DNA of 64,000 nt from Spirochaetaceae bacterium (GTDB taxonomy: Bacteria > Spirochaetota > Spirochaetia > Treponematales > Rectinemataceae), in NCBI GenBank assembly GCA_025358255.1, contig JANYKC010000095.1:186001-250000 (forward strand), in the 5' to 3' direction. The first letter of the stretch is position 1. Every line of letters starts with the position of its first letter. Below, in pieces: positions 50,676 through 60,274 of the stretch. The notes under the pieces are model-generated. The model had not been told where the DNA came from, did no database searches, and worked only from the letters and a program-made list of their open reading frames with translations. The position numbers were made by a program, and so were the translations under genes.

Positions 50676-50704
50676 TTGACATTGGCAAATCGCCGCTTTA
50701 GTAT
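50676..50704 (+). promoter_or_regulatory. Promoter of the M16 peptidase pair
   Basis: Consensus TTGACA (50676-50681), a 17-base spacer and TAGTAT (50699-50704). The ATG at 50767 is preceded by AGGAG, so the transcript has a leader of about 55 bases. Confidence 0.8.
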
Positions 50705-50766
50705 GTCCCGCGCCCTGAAGGCCTGGCCTTCCCAAGGACGGAAATGCCGCACAGGAGTGGCTGACG

Positions 50767-52221
50767 ATGAAAAGGACCTCGCTCGCGCTGCTGTGCGCCC
50801 TCGCCCTCCTCCTACCCCTCGCCGGCCAGGAGAGCGCCTTCCCCGGCCTTTTCCGGTACAAGCTCGACAACGGCATCGAGCTCTATGTCTATCGCGACCC
50901 GGCCGTTCCGCTTGCGCGCGTCGAGGTATGCTTCAGGGCCGGGGCCAGCGCCCAGACCCCCGAGACCGCAGGGCTCTTCCATCTGTACGAGCATCTCATC
51001 TTCGGCGGTGACGCGTCCGGAGGCGGATCGGCGCAATTCAAGTCCGATCTCGCCAGCCTCGGCGCGGCGAAGTGGAACGGTGGAACCTCGGCGGAGCGCC
51101 TGGATTGGTGGCTCACCCTTCCTTCGGACCGCGTGGAGAATGGCATCCGATTCTGGGCGGACCGGCTTCGTCCCGCCGTCATCGACCGGGGTGGCTTGGA
51201 TGCCGCGCGCGGATCCGTCATAGCGGAGGTCAAGGCACTCGCGGCCGATCCGGATCGGATCTTCGAAGCGGCCATCGACAAGCGCCTCTTCGGGAAGTAC
51301 CCCTGGCGGCGGGACCCCGCGGGGACAGAAGCGAACCTTGCAGCCGCGACTCCCGAAGCCTTGGCGAAGATTCGTGACACCTGGATCATCCCCAACAACA
51401 TGGCCCTCATCGTGTCGGGGGACGTGGATATCGAGGCGGTGGCGAAAATGGCCTCTGCGGCCTTCGCGGCCTGGAAGCCGGCCGACGATCCCTGGAGGAA
51501 GCCGCCGCCAGCGCACCCGAAGCCGGGCGTCCCCAGGCCGACATGGTTCGTCTATCCCGATCCAAGCATGCCCGAGGGCTTGGCCCTCGTCGAACTGCGC
51601 TACCGTGGGCCTGACCTCGGCACGGATGCCCGCTCGAGTTATGCGGCCGATCTTTGGACCGCCTTGGTCGCCGATCCCTCGGGCAGGTTCAAGAAAAGCG
51701 TGGATGCCAACATCGCCGGGCTTTTCGGCGCTGACCCGATCTCAGCCTGGTATCTCTCCCAACGGGAGGGCGGCACCCTGAGCATAGCCGCTTACTTCAA
51801 GACCGATCCGGCCTCGCCGGCCGTGGACCGGGTCAGGGCCTTCAAGGAACGTGTCCGCGGCACCGAGATCACGACGATGCGTTCCGACCCCGGCTATTTT
51901 TCGTCCAAGGACTACGATGCGGCCAGGCGCCGCCTTGAGTCGGCCCGGCGCATCGCGCTGGAGACCGCCGACGGGGTCGCGGACTCCCTGGGCTGGTGGT
52001 GGGCGGGCGCTTCGGGCGACTACTTCATCGGCTACGCCGCCGCCCTGGCCAAGACCGGCAGCGAGGAGGTCGCGGGCTTCCTCGACGCCTATGTCATGCG
52101 CAACCTGGAGGTGATAGCCCTCAGGATGAATCCCTCAGACTACGAAAGGGAAAAGAAAAGCTTCGCCAACTCGGGCTTCGACCTGGTGGGTCCGACGAAT
52201 GCCTGGTGGTGGCAGAAGTGA
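50767..52221 (+). CDS. Exported M16-family zinc peptidase, catalytic partner
   Basis: 484 residues with a signal peptide (S-L-A-L-L-C-A-L-A-L-L-L-P-L-A-G, cleavage near residue 21). The inverted zinc motif H72-L-Y-E75-H76 (H-x-x-E-H) and the third ligand E154 in V-I-A-E-V-K-A, 78 residues later, are intact, as is the substrate-cradle region of the first M16 half. The second half (about residues 250-480) is the usual non-catalytic C-terminal domain. Such periplasmic peptidases work as heterodimers with an inactive homologue, and the next gene encodes one. It degrades or processes exported peptides. Confidence 0.9.
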   Translation: MKRTSLALLCALALLLPLAGQESAFPGLFRYKLDNGIELYVYRDPAVPLARVEVCFRAGASAQTPETAGLFHLYEHLIFGGDASGGGSAQFKSDLASLGAAKWNGGTSAERLDWWLTLPSDRVENGIRFWADRLRPAVIDRGGLDAARGSVIAEVKALAADPDRIFEAAIDKRLFGKYPWRRDPAGTEANLAAATPEALAKIRDTWIIPNNMALIVSGDVDIEAVAKMASAAFAAWKPADDPWRKPPPAHPKPGVPRPTWFVYPDPSMPEGLALVELRYRGPDLGTDARSSYAADLWTALVADPSGRFKKSVDANIAGLFGADPISAWYLSQREGGTLSIAAYFKTDPASPAVDRVRAFKERVRGTEITTMRSDPGYFSSKDYDAARRRLESARRIALETADGVADSLGWWWAGASGDYFIGYAAALAKTGSEEVAGFLDAYVMRNLEVIALRMNPSDYEREKKSFANSGFDLVGPTNAWWWQK

Positions 52222-54104
52222 GGCCTCCATGTGGTCCGGGGAGGATGGCAGGGATCGCCTTGGCAGGCGGACTCCTCCTCCTCCTTGCCTCATGCTCCAC
52301 CGCGCCGCGCAGGATCGCGGAGCCCGCGGCATCCGCGGCGGCGGGGAAGCCAGGTGCCGCAGGGACAGCCGCGGCATCGACCGGGATAGCCGGCGGGACT
52401 TCGGAAGGTGCCAAAGGCATCTCCAGCGCCGCGGCGACGCCTGACGCATCGGCCCCGACGCTTCCACCGCCCGGAGAGGGGAAGCCCTCCGAAGCAAGCC
52501 CGGCTAGGCAGCCTCCCCAGGATTCGCATTCCCTGGCACAGCTGCCCGCGCAGGAACCGGTAGCCAAGGCCGTCATCCCGATACCGCCCCCCATCCTGCC
52601 CCCACCCACGGAGCTTCCCAAGCCGCTGGCCCCCAGCGCATGGCTCGCCTCAGCGCTTGGGAGCACGTTGAATCCAGGCCTCCCGGGCGGTGCGCGGATT
52701 GTCGTACGAGTCCTCAAGAACAGGCCCCTGGCCGCGGCGGAAATCTGCCTCGTTCCCGCCGCCCTGCGCGTCGATCCTGCGGGAGAAGGCGCCCTCGCCC
52801 TCGGCATGGCCCTCGCCGCCCGGGGCAAGCGCGGCGAAACGCCTGGAACCATGGACCGTCGCCTCGACGAGGCAGGAGCGCGGCTGGAGCTCAAGGTCTT
52901 GTCCCCTGATGGAATGGCCCTAGAAGTGGTGGCGCCGCCGGCAGCCCTCTCGGGCCTCGTGATCGCCCTGTTGGACGCGTTGGCCGATCCCGCCTTCCTT
53001 GCCGAGGACTTCCCTGCCGCGCAATTCGATTCGGTCATGAAAGACTTCCGCATCAAGCGCCTGCGCGACGATGGCGACCCGCTGCTGCGGGCGACCATGG
53101 CGATCAGGGCCGGCCTGTACGCGGACCACCCTTACGCCGCTTCGCCGATGGGCACGGAGGCCAGCCTCCTGTCCCTGGATCGCCGCAAGCTCGCGGACCG
53201 CTGGAAGGCCGATCTTGGCGCTTCCCGCGTGATGCTGAGCGCCGCGGGGGACCTCGACCCGGCCATCTTCGCCGCGGGCGTCGGTTCAAGGCTAGCCGCC
53301 CTGGGTCGGAGCCCGGCGGCCGCCTCGCCGAAGGCGGTTGTGCCGACGGCCGAACTGCCGATACGCAGCCGGCTCTTCCTTGAGACCGTGCCCGGTGCCG
53401 CGGGAGCCTACCTCAAGGCCGATTTCACCGCGCCTGCGGCGGATGACCCTGATTATCCCGCCCTCCTTGTGGCCCTGGCGGTGCTCGATGACGTGATGAT
53501 GGAGGAGCTCCGCGAGTCCACCGGCAGCGCAGGCGCCATCGGCTCCGGAAGCGCAGGCGCCGCAGGAGGCGCCGCAGGAAGCGCCGCCGGAGGCGCCGCA
53601 GGAGGCGCTGCCGGAGGCGCCTCCGGCGGCGATGGGCCCGTGGCATATTCGGCATGGTCCCGGCTTTCGGCTTCCGCTGCGCCATTTGGATCCCTGTACG
53701 TGACCCGGGCTGTCTCAGGCAAGCTTGCCAAGGCCGCGGTCGAGCGGGCGATAGCCGTGGTCGCCGGGGGACAATGCCTCTCCCTGGACGGCATCGGCCT
53801 CAAAGGCGCGTCGCCATCGATCTATGCACCTGTCGCCGCCGCCCTGGAGGCCTACAAGGCTCGGACTATTGCGCGGATCTACGGCAACGCCGCCAGCGCC
53901 TCCGAGATCGCCCTCTCCATGGCGCGCGACCTGTGCGCCGGAGGCGACGGCCGGTCCTCCTTCCGCATGACCGACCGCGTCGCTACGGTCACGGCCGCCA
54001 CCCTTGTCCGCGTCGCGCGCGAGCGCCTTCTCGAGGGGCCGGTGGCCTGGTCGATAGCGGGCCCTGAGCGCCTCCTCGTTGGCGTCGTGGGCGCGGGAAA
54101 ATAA
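52218..54104 (+). CDS. Lipoprotein M16-like subunit without zinc site
   Basis: 628 residues from GTG 52218, which overlaps the previous stop (GTGA); ATG 52245 is an alternative. Lipoprotein signal L-L-L-L-L-A-S-C near residue 26, then a ~120-residue Ala/Pro/Ser-rich linker, then an M16 fold (about residues 150-628). The position of the H-x-x-E-H motif is occupied by L-A-L-G-M-A-L-A-A, so it cannot bind zinc. Near residue 450 there is a Gly/Ala insert made of repeated A-G-G-A. Probably the substrate-binding partner of the preceding catalytic subunit, anchored by its lipid. Confidence 0.8.
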   Translation: MRPPCGPGRMAGIALAGGLLLLLASCSTAPRRIAEPAASAAAGKPGAAGTAAASTGIAGGTSEGAKGISSAAATPDASAPTLPPPGEGKPSEASPARQPPQDSHSLAQLPAQEPVAKAVIPIPPPILPPPTELPKPLAPSAWLASALGSTLNPGLPGGARIVVRVLKNRPLAAAEICLVPAALRVDPAGEGALALGMALAARGKRGETPGTMDRRLDEAGARLELKVLSPDGMALEVVAPPAALSGLVIALLDALADPAFLAEDFPAAQFDSVMKDFRIKRLRDDGDPLLRATMAIRAGLYADHPYAASPMGTEASLLSLDRRKLADRWKADLGASRVMLSAAGDLDPAIFAAGVGSRLAALGRSPAAASPKAVVPTAELPIRSRLFLETVPGAAGAYLKADFTAPAADDPDYPALLVALAVLDDVMMEELRESTGSAGAIGSGSAGAAGGAAGSAAGGAAGGAAGGASGGDGPVAYSAWSRLSASAAPFGSLYVTRAVSGKLAKAAVERAIAVVAGGQCLSLDGIGLKGASPSIYAPVAAALEAYKARTIARIYGNAASASEIALSMARDLCAGGDGRSSFRMTDRVATVTAATLVRVARERLLEGPVAWSIAGPERLLVGVVGAGK

Positions 54105-54129
54105 AAAAACCGGCCCAGATGGGCCGGTT
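54103..54129 (-). terminator. Terminator of the malic enzyme gene (bidirectional stem)
   Basis: AACCGGCCC and GGGCCGGTT (54108-54116 with 54121-54129), 4-base loop. On the minus strand it is followed by a run of T (the A run at 54103-54109 of the plus strand), so it ends the malic enzyme message; the same stem may also slow the M16 transcript, which has only a weak T tract. Confidence 0.85.
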
Positions 54130-54148
54130 CGATTTCCAGTCCCGAGTA

Positions 54149-55603
54149 TTACTTAACCTGTCCGCAGGCCCACTCAAAGGCGTCCTGCACCAGCTTTTCG
54201 GGCGGCTGCTTGATGAGGCCGGCGTCGATGAGGGCCTTCACGGTCGCGCGCGACTCGTCTATGTCGTGGCGGGCGCGCTCGAGGACTTCCTGGCGGCTTA
54301 GGTTGATGCGGGCCACCCCTTCCTTGACCGCCTGCTCGGCGACGTCGGCGGCTTCCTCGGAGAATACCGCAACGTCATCCATGGTCGGCATGATGTGGTC
54401 GACGTCGATGCCCTTCTTCTCGGCGAAGTCCGCGAGGGAGTGGGAGCAGCGGATCGCCATGCCGTCCGTGACCTTCTTCGCGTGGACGAGGAGGGCAGCC
54501 TTGAGGAGGCCGGGGAAGCAGACCGAGTTGTTGACCTGGTTCGGGAAGTCCGAGCGTCCGGTGCCCACGATGTAGGCGCCGGCTTCCTTGGCGGCGTAGG
54601 GATAGATCTCGGGCACCGGGTTGGCGCAGGCGAAGACGATGGATTTCTTGCCCATGCCGGTGATCCAATGCGGCTTGATCGTGTCCGGGCCGGGGGTCGA
54701 GGCGCCCAGGAGGATGTCCGCGCCCTTGAGCGCCTCTTCCTCGTTCGCATAACGCTCAGGGTTGGTGGTCTCGCAGAGCTCCCACTTGCGGTAGTAGCGC
54801 GCATCCTTCTTGATGTCGTCGCGGCCCTTGTGGAGGCTGCCCTTCGAGTCGAATAGGACGAGCCTGGAGGGATCGGCGCCGTCGGTGATGAGGAGGCGGG
54901 CGATCGTGGTCATGGAGGCGCCGGCGCCGAGCATGGCGATGCGCACCTTGGAGAGGTCCTTGCCCACGAGCTTGAGGGCATTAAGGACGCCGGCTAGGGT
55001 GACGCAGGCAGTGCCCTGGGCGTCATCGTGCCAGACGGGGATGTCGCAGGCCTCGCGGAGGTCGTCGAGGACCTTGAAGCAGTTAGGCTGGGAGATGTCC
55101 TCGAGGTTGATGGCGCCGAAGGAGTGCTGGACCATCTTGACGAACTGGATGATGCGCTCAGGGTCGTTCTTGCCGTCGGGACCGCGGGAGTCGATGCACA
55201 GGGGCACGCAGTCCACGCCGCCCAGGTACTTCATGAGGAAGGCCTTGCCTTCCATCACGCCCATCCCGCCGGGAGGGGTGCAGTCGCCGTCACCCAGGAC
55301 TCGGGTGGAATCGGAGACGACGGCGACCGTGTTGCCGCGGCTCGTCAGCTCGAAGGAGAGGTCGTTGTTGTCGCGGATGGCGGTGGAGATGCCGGAGACG
55401 CCGGGGCTGTACCAGGCGCCGAACCACTGCCAACCGAAGACTCCGCACTTGGGCACGGTCTGCATCTTGCCGCCGTAGAAGCGGTGGGCATCGACGGAAA
55501 AGCGCTTGAGAAAAAGAGTCTGGGCCTTGGCCTTCTGGGCATTGCTGAAGTCCGCGGGAAAGGCCTCAGAAAGGTTGTCAAGGGCGAGATTCAGCTTCTT
55601 CAT
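54149..55603 (-). CDS. Malic enzyme (malate dehydrogenase, oxaloacetate-decarboxylating)
   Basis: 484 residues, the short bacterial malic enzyme. Motifs: V-V-S-D-S-T-R-V-L-G-D-G-D near residue 96, metal/substrate site N-L-E-D-I-S-Q-P-N-C-F near residue 170, V-W-H-D-D-A-Q-G-T-A-C-V near residue 190, the nucleotide-binding G-A-G-A-S near residue 226, and S-D-F-P-N-Q-V-N-N near residue 348. It decarboxylates malate to pyruvate with NAD(P). AAGGAG precedes the ATG. A 14-base palindrome (TATTG-GACA-CAATA, 55654-55667) lies about 50 bases upstream and may be a regulator site. Malate made elsewhere, for example by the hypothesised cyclitol route, would enter here. Confidence 0.93.
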   Translation of the reverse strand: MKKLNLALDNLSEAFPADFSNAQKAKAQTLFLKRFSVDAHRFYGGKMQTVPKCGVFGWQWFGAWYSPGVSGISTAIRDNNDLSFELTSRGNTVAVVSDSTRVLGDGDCTPPGGMGVMEGKAFLMKYLGGVDCVPLCIDSRGPDGKNDPERIIQFVKMVQHSFGAINLEDISQPNCFKVLDDLREACDIPVWHDDAQGTACVTLAGVLNALKLVGKDLSKVRIAMLGAGASMTTIARLLITDGADPSRLVLFDSKGSLHKGRDDIKKDARYYRKWELCETTNPERYANEEEALKGADILLGASTPGPDTIKPHWITGMGKKSIVFACANPVPEIYPYAAKEAGAYIVGTGRSDFPNQVNNSVCFPGLLKAALLVHAKKVTDGMAIRCSHSLADFAEKKGIDVDHIMPTMDDVAVFSEEAADVAEQAVKEGVARINLSRQEVLERARHDIDESRATVKALIDAGLIKQPPEKLVQDAFEWACGQVK

Positions 55604-55713
55604 GGAATTCTCCTTCTCCTGTAACGGCTATCGATAACTCTTGAGCGAATGCGTATTGGACACAATAGACCCAAAATGCCGGAATGGGGAAGGGGGAAAT
55701 TGTTTCATTGAAG

Positions 55714-55747
55714 AAAAAATGCCGCGCTGCCGCTCCGGACCCGCGGC
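55714..55747 (-). terminator. Terminator after rel
   Basis: On the minus strand GCCGCG (55742-55747) pairs with CGCGGC (55721-55726), followed by ATTTTTT. It begins immediately after the rel stop codon and ends the prfA-prmC-rel unit. Confidence 0.75.
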
Positions 55748-57997
55748 CTAGTCGTCTTCCTCTATCGAAAGCACGGATGGCAAGGAGCGCAACGACTTGA
55801 GGGCGCGCTTGACGTCCTCCCTGGACTCGACCTCCATCGTGAAGGAGCCGGCCATGGTCCCGTCGCCGCGCTCCCCGAGACGCCCCTCCCTGAGGTGGCC
55901 CTGGAATTTCTTCACCGCCGCCTCGATCTCGGAGAAGAGGAAGGCCGACCGGCGGGCGATGAGGCGGAAGCGGGCGGTGGTCGAGGAAGCGCCGGACTCC
56001 CAGCTCACCTCGATGCGGCGGTCCAGGAAGTCGGGAATGGCCGCGAGGCTCTTGCAGTCGGCACGGTGCACGATGATGCCCCGCCCCCGCGACACGTAGC
56101 CGAGGATGGCGTCCCCCGTGACGGGACGGCAGCAGCCCGCGATCCTGATCATCACGTTTTTCGCTCCGCCGATGGCCACGCCCGCCGAGTCGTTGCGCAG
56201 GGCCTGGCCCGGCTCGACCCGGCGATACACCGTGATGGTCCCCGGCGGGCCGGAGGCCAGGGAGTGCAGCCTTTCGGCCTCCACCCTCCTCTCCTCGGCC
56301 TCCCGATCCTCCTTGAGCCTTTTCTCCTCGGCGTGGTCCGCCGGGGCGGCGCGCTTGCCCGCGACGATATTGCGTTCAATTGCGATCACTTGCCCCGAGG
56401 CGACAAGGGCGGCCCTGATCTTCTGCCTCGCTTTCGAGGTCTTGGCCAGGGGCAGCCAGTTCATCGTCGGATGGGCCTGGGGCGAGGTGAGGATCTCGAC
56501 TATCTGGGTGTTGTGGAGCTCGCCGTCCAGGGGCACGATCTGCCCGTCGGCCTTGGCTCCCATGCAGCGGCTGCCCACGTCGCTGTGGATGGCGTAGGCG
56601 AAGTCCAGCGGGCCGGCGCCGGCGGGCAGCTGTATCACGTCGCCCCTGGGGGTGAAGACGAAGATCGAGTCCTTGAGGAGCTCGCGCTTGATCTCCTCGA
56701 GGTACTCCGCGCCCTGCGAAAGGAAATCGCCCCATTCCTTGAGGCGGTTCACGATCGTGAGGTCCTCGGGACGTGGGGCTTCCGCGGCGTTGCCCTTCTT
56801 GTAGAGCCAGTGCGAGGCGACGCCGTACTCGGCCACGCGGTGCATGTCGCGGGTGCGGATCTGGATCTCGAGGAGGCGGCCGTCGAAGCCCATGACTGTG
56901 GTGTGGAGGCTGCGGTAGCCGTTCGCCTTGGGCATGGCGATATAGTCCTTGAAGCGCCCTTCGATCGGTTTCCAGACGCGGTGGATGAAGCCGAGGAGCG
57001 TGTAGCAGTCGTTGTCCGTCTCGCAGATCAGGCGGACACCCAGGAGGTCGAAGAGCTCGTCCGCGCCTTTGGCGCGCTTGCGCATCTTCTGGTAGATCGA
57101 GTAGAAATGCTTGGCCCGCGCCTGGATCTCGACCGAGATGCCCTCTGCGCTGGCGGCCTCCGTGATCGCCGCCTCGACGCGGACCAGGTAGGTCTCCCGC
57201 TCGCCCTTCTTGGCTGCGACGATGGACTTGATCTGGTCGAAGGCCTCGCGGTTCAGGTGCTTGAGCGAGAGGTCCTCGAACTCATCCTTCATCCATGACA
57301 CGCCCAGGCGGTCGGCCAGGGGCGCGAAGATGTCCAGGCACTCGGTCGCGATCTCCTTCTGCCGCTCCTCGTCCAGGTACTTGAGGGTCCTCATGTTGTC
57401 GAGCTTGTCCGCGAGCTTGACGATGATGACGCGGATGTCCTGGGTCATCGCGAAGAGCATCTTGCGGATGGTCTCCGCGGCCTGGACGGTCTTGTTCTTG
57501 GCCTTGAGGGCCGAAAGCCGCGAGACGCCCTCGACGATGAAGGCCACGTCCTTGCCAAAGCGCGCCTCCAGCTCGTCGACGACGGGAGAGCGCGCGAAGG
57601 CGTTGCGGGCCGTCGCGCCGCCCTGTTTCTTGCCGGGTTTCGCCACCGCCGCCGGATGATGCTGCCGCGGGGCCTCGTCCGCCAGGGCGCCATGCGCGGC
57701 GGTCGGGGCCGACATTGCCGCCGGGTCGTCCTTGCTTGCCGGGACTTCCCCCTCCCCTCCAGGGGATCCCGGCGCGTCGTGGAATATGCCTGCGATCACG
57801 GAATCGGCATCCATGCCGAGCTGCATGAGGATCGAGGCGATGCGCCAGCAATGGGTCACCGCCGGCTCGCCCGAGGCGCGCATGGCCCCCGCATGGCGTA
57901 GGGCCGCCCAATCGGCCGCATCGCCCATGCGCGCCACGTCCGCTTCGGCGTAGCGCTCTTTCGCCTCCGCGATGAGGCTTTCCCTCAGTTCGTCCAC
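55748..57997 (-). CDS. rel: RelA/SpoT-family (p)ppGpp enzyme with an interrupted HD hydrolase domain
   Basis: 749 residues from GTG 57997 (GGAGGAAGCC upstream; overlaps the prmC stop by 13 bases). The synthetase domain is intact: V-R-L-I-C-E-T-D-N-D, R-F-K-D-Y-I-A-M-P-K-A-N-G-Y-R-S-L-H-T-T near residue 355, E-I-Q-I-R-T near residue 382. TGS domain near residues 445-505 (F-V-F-T-P-R-G-D), and C-terminal ACT-like domain. The hydrolase HD domain has H49 and H73-D74, but the E-D dyad that normally follows H-D by three residues is missing: a Pro/Ala/Gly-rich insert of about 65 residues begins there. The later D-K-L-D-N-M-R-T-L is kept. Hydrolase activity is doubtful. Confidence 0.92.
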   Translation of the reverse strand: MDELRESLIAEAKERYAEADVARMGDAADWAALRHAGAMRASGEPAVTHCWRIASILMQLGMDADSVIAGIFHDAPGSPGGEGEVPASKDDPAAMSAPTAAHGALADEAPRQHHPAAVAKPGKKQGGATARNAFARSPVVDELEARFGKDVAFIVEGVSRLSALKAKNKTVQAAETIRKMLFAMTQDIRVIIVKLADKLDNMRTLKYLDEERQKEIATECLDIFAPLADRLGVSWMKDEFEDLSLKHLNREAFDQIKSIVAAKKGERETYLVRVEAAITEAASAEGISVEIQARAKHFYSIYQKMRKRAKGADELFDLLGVRLICETDNDCYTLLGFIHRVWKPIEGRFKDYIAMPKANGYRSLHTTVMGFDGRLLEIQIRTRDMHRVAEYGVASHWLYKKGNAAEAPRPEDLTIVNRLKEWGDFLSQGAEYLEEIKRELLKDSIFVFTPRGDVIQLPAGAGPLDFAYAIHSDVGSRCMGAKADGQIVPLDGELHNTQIVEILTSPQAHPTMNWLPLAKTSKARQKIRAALVASGQVIAIERNIVAGKRAAPADHAEEKRLKEDREAEERRVEAERLHSLASGPPGTITVYRRVEPGQALRNDSAGVAIGGAKNVMIRIAGCCRPVTGDAILGYVSRGRGIIVHRADCKSLAAIPDFLDRRIEVSWESGASSTTARFRLIARRSAFLFSEIEAAVKKFQGHLREGRLGERGDGTMAGSFTMEVESREDVKRALKSLRSLPSVLSIEEDD

Positions 57998-58868
57998 GGC
58001 TTCCTCCCCAGGGTCACGCGGGCAAGTCCCGCAAGGTCGGCACGTGTTTCTACCGCGAGAAGCCCCACGCTGGCTAGGATGTCGCGTAGCTCGGCGGCCT
58101 GGCTAGGGTCGGCTTCAAGGAGGAGGCAGCCGCCTGGGCCCAGGATCGCGGAGGCCTGGGGGATCAGGCGGCGATAGGGCCCGAGGCCGTCCGGGCCTCC
58201 GTCAAGGGCCATGAGGGGCTCGCCCCAGGCGGCGGAAAGCCCGAGCGCTTCGGCGCTGCCCACGTAGGGGGGGTTGGCCAGGATGAGGTCGAAGCATCCG
58301 GCTGATCCGAGGGGACCGGCCAGGAGATCGGACTTGGAGAGCGCAAGGGCCGCGGCGCGGTCGCCAAGGAGGAGGCGCGCGTTGACGGCGGCAACCTCGA
58401 GAGCGTCCTCGGAGAGATCGGATGCCGAAACCAGCCATCCGGGCCTTTCCATGGCCAGGCTGATCGCCACGCATCCGGAGCCGGTGCAAGCTTCATGCAC
58501 GCGAAGGGCCGGGCGGCCGCTCCTGTGTGCAAGCTCGTCCCCGAAGGCGAAGGCAAGCTCCACGAGGAGCTCGGTGTCGGGACGGGGGATGAGGACCCGC
58601 CGGTCCACATGGAAGTCATGGCCCCAGAACTCCTTGCCACCCAGGAGGTAGGCGACCGGGGCACCCGCGGCCCTTTGGCCCAGGAGATCCTCGAACTTCC
58701 GGAGATCAGCCTCGATGATTGGGTCGGGAGCGGAGGCGAGGAGCTTGTCCCGCGTGATGCCGAGGGCGCTGGCAAGGAGGAGGGACGCATCGAGGGCCGG
58801 GGTTTCTGAGGCGGATGGCCCTTTTTCGGAAAGGAAGGCGCTCCCTTGCCGGAGCGCATCCCGCAAGG

Positions 58869-58872
<4 letters not shown>
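57985..58872 (-). CDS. prmC: Release factor glutamine methyltransferase
   Basis: 295 residues. PrmC methylates the Gln of the GGQ motif in RF1/RF2. N-terminal helical domain (about 1-90), then an AdoMet-binding fold with [11 protein letters not shown] near residue 125 and the catalytic I-L-A-N-P-P-Y-V-G near residue 197. The start (ATGA) overlaps the prfA stop, the standard prfA-prmC arrangement, and the protein's substrate is made just before it. Confidence 0.95.
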
Positions 58873-59935
<1,063 letters not shown>

Positions 59936-59939
<4 letters not shown>

Positions 59940-60115
59940 GGGCGCACCTTTTCGACAAAGGAAGGGCAGGTATAGACGACTATCTCCATGCCGGAGTCCG
60001 AGGAGTCGGTCTCGCCATCGATCGAGGCCGCCAGGATGCGCTTGAGGTGGCAGGAGGCGTCGCGCTTGCACAGGGGACAGGCGCCGTTGCCGCGGGGATT
60101 GATATCGAGTCTCAT
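59936..60115 (-). CDS. Small Cys-rich protein upstream of prfA (59 residues)
   Basis: Read by hand because it is too short for usual ORF cut-offs. ATG at 60115, TGA at 59936-59938 overlapping the prfA GTG. The sequence begins [19 protein letters not shown] and ends [13 protein letters not shown]14-x2-C17, C23 and a late Cys could bind zinc or an iron-sulfur cluster. A promoter (60123-60152) ends seven bases before the ATG, and translation of this gene would feed directly into prfA. No family name is known to me; it may be a translation-linked metal protein or a leader peptide controlling the release factor. Confidence 0.7.
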
Positions 60116-60122
60116 GGCGGCA

Positions 60123-60152
60123 AATGTACCCCAAAGAGGGGGCGCGGGGCAA
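60123..60152 (-). promoter_or_regulatory. Promoter of the small gene-prfA-prmC-rel operon, leaderless
   Basis: On the minus strand TTGCCC (60147-60152), an 18-base spacer, TACATT (60123-60128), ATG after seven bases. Confidence 0.6.
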
Positions 60153-60274
60153 GGCGGCGGCCGGCGCGAAGGCGGCTCAGCGGGGAAGACGACTCGCTGG
60201 AACCTTTTTTAAGGACAATGGAGGGCGGGGCCTGTAGGGGAAAAGTGAGGCTGGATTCGGGAGAGAGAGGGGGA

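Noticed and set aside
55654-55667. TATTG-GACA-CAATA palindrome considered as a Rex operator for malic enzyme
   Set aside because: The arms are short and do not match the TTGTGAA-type Rex consensus; mentioned only within the malic enzyme entry.
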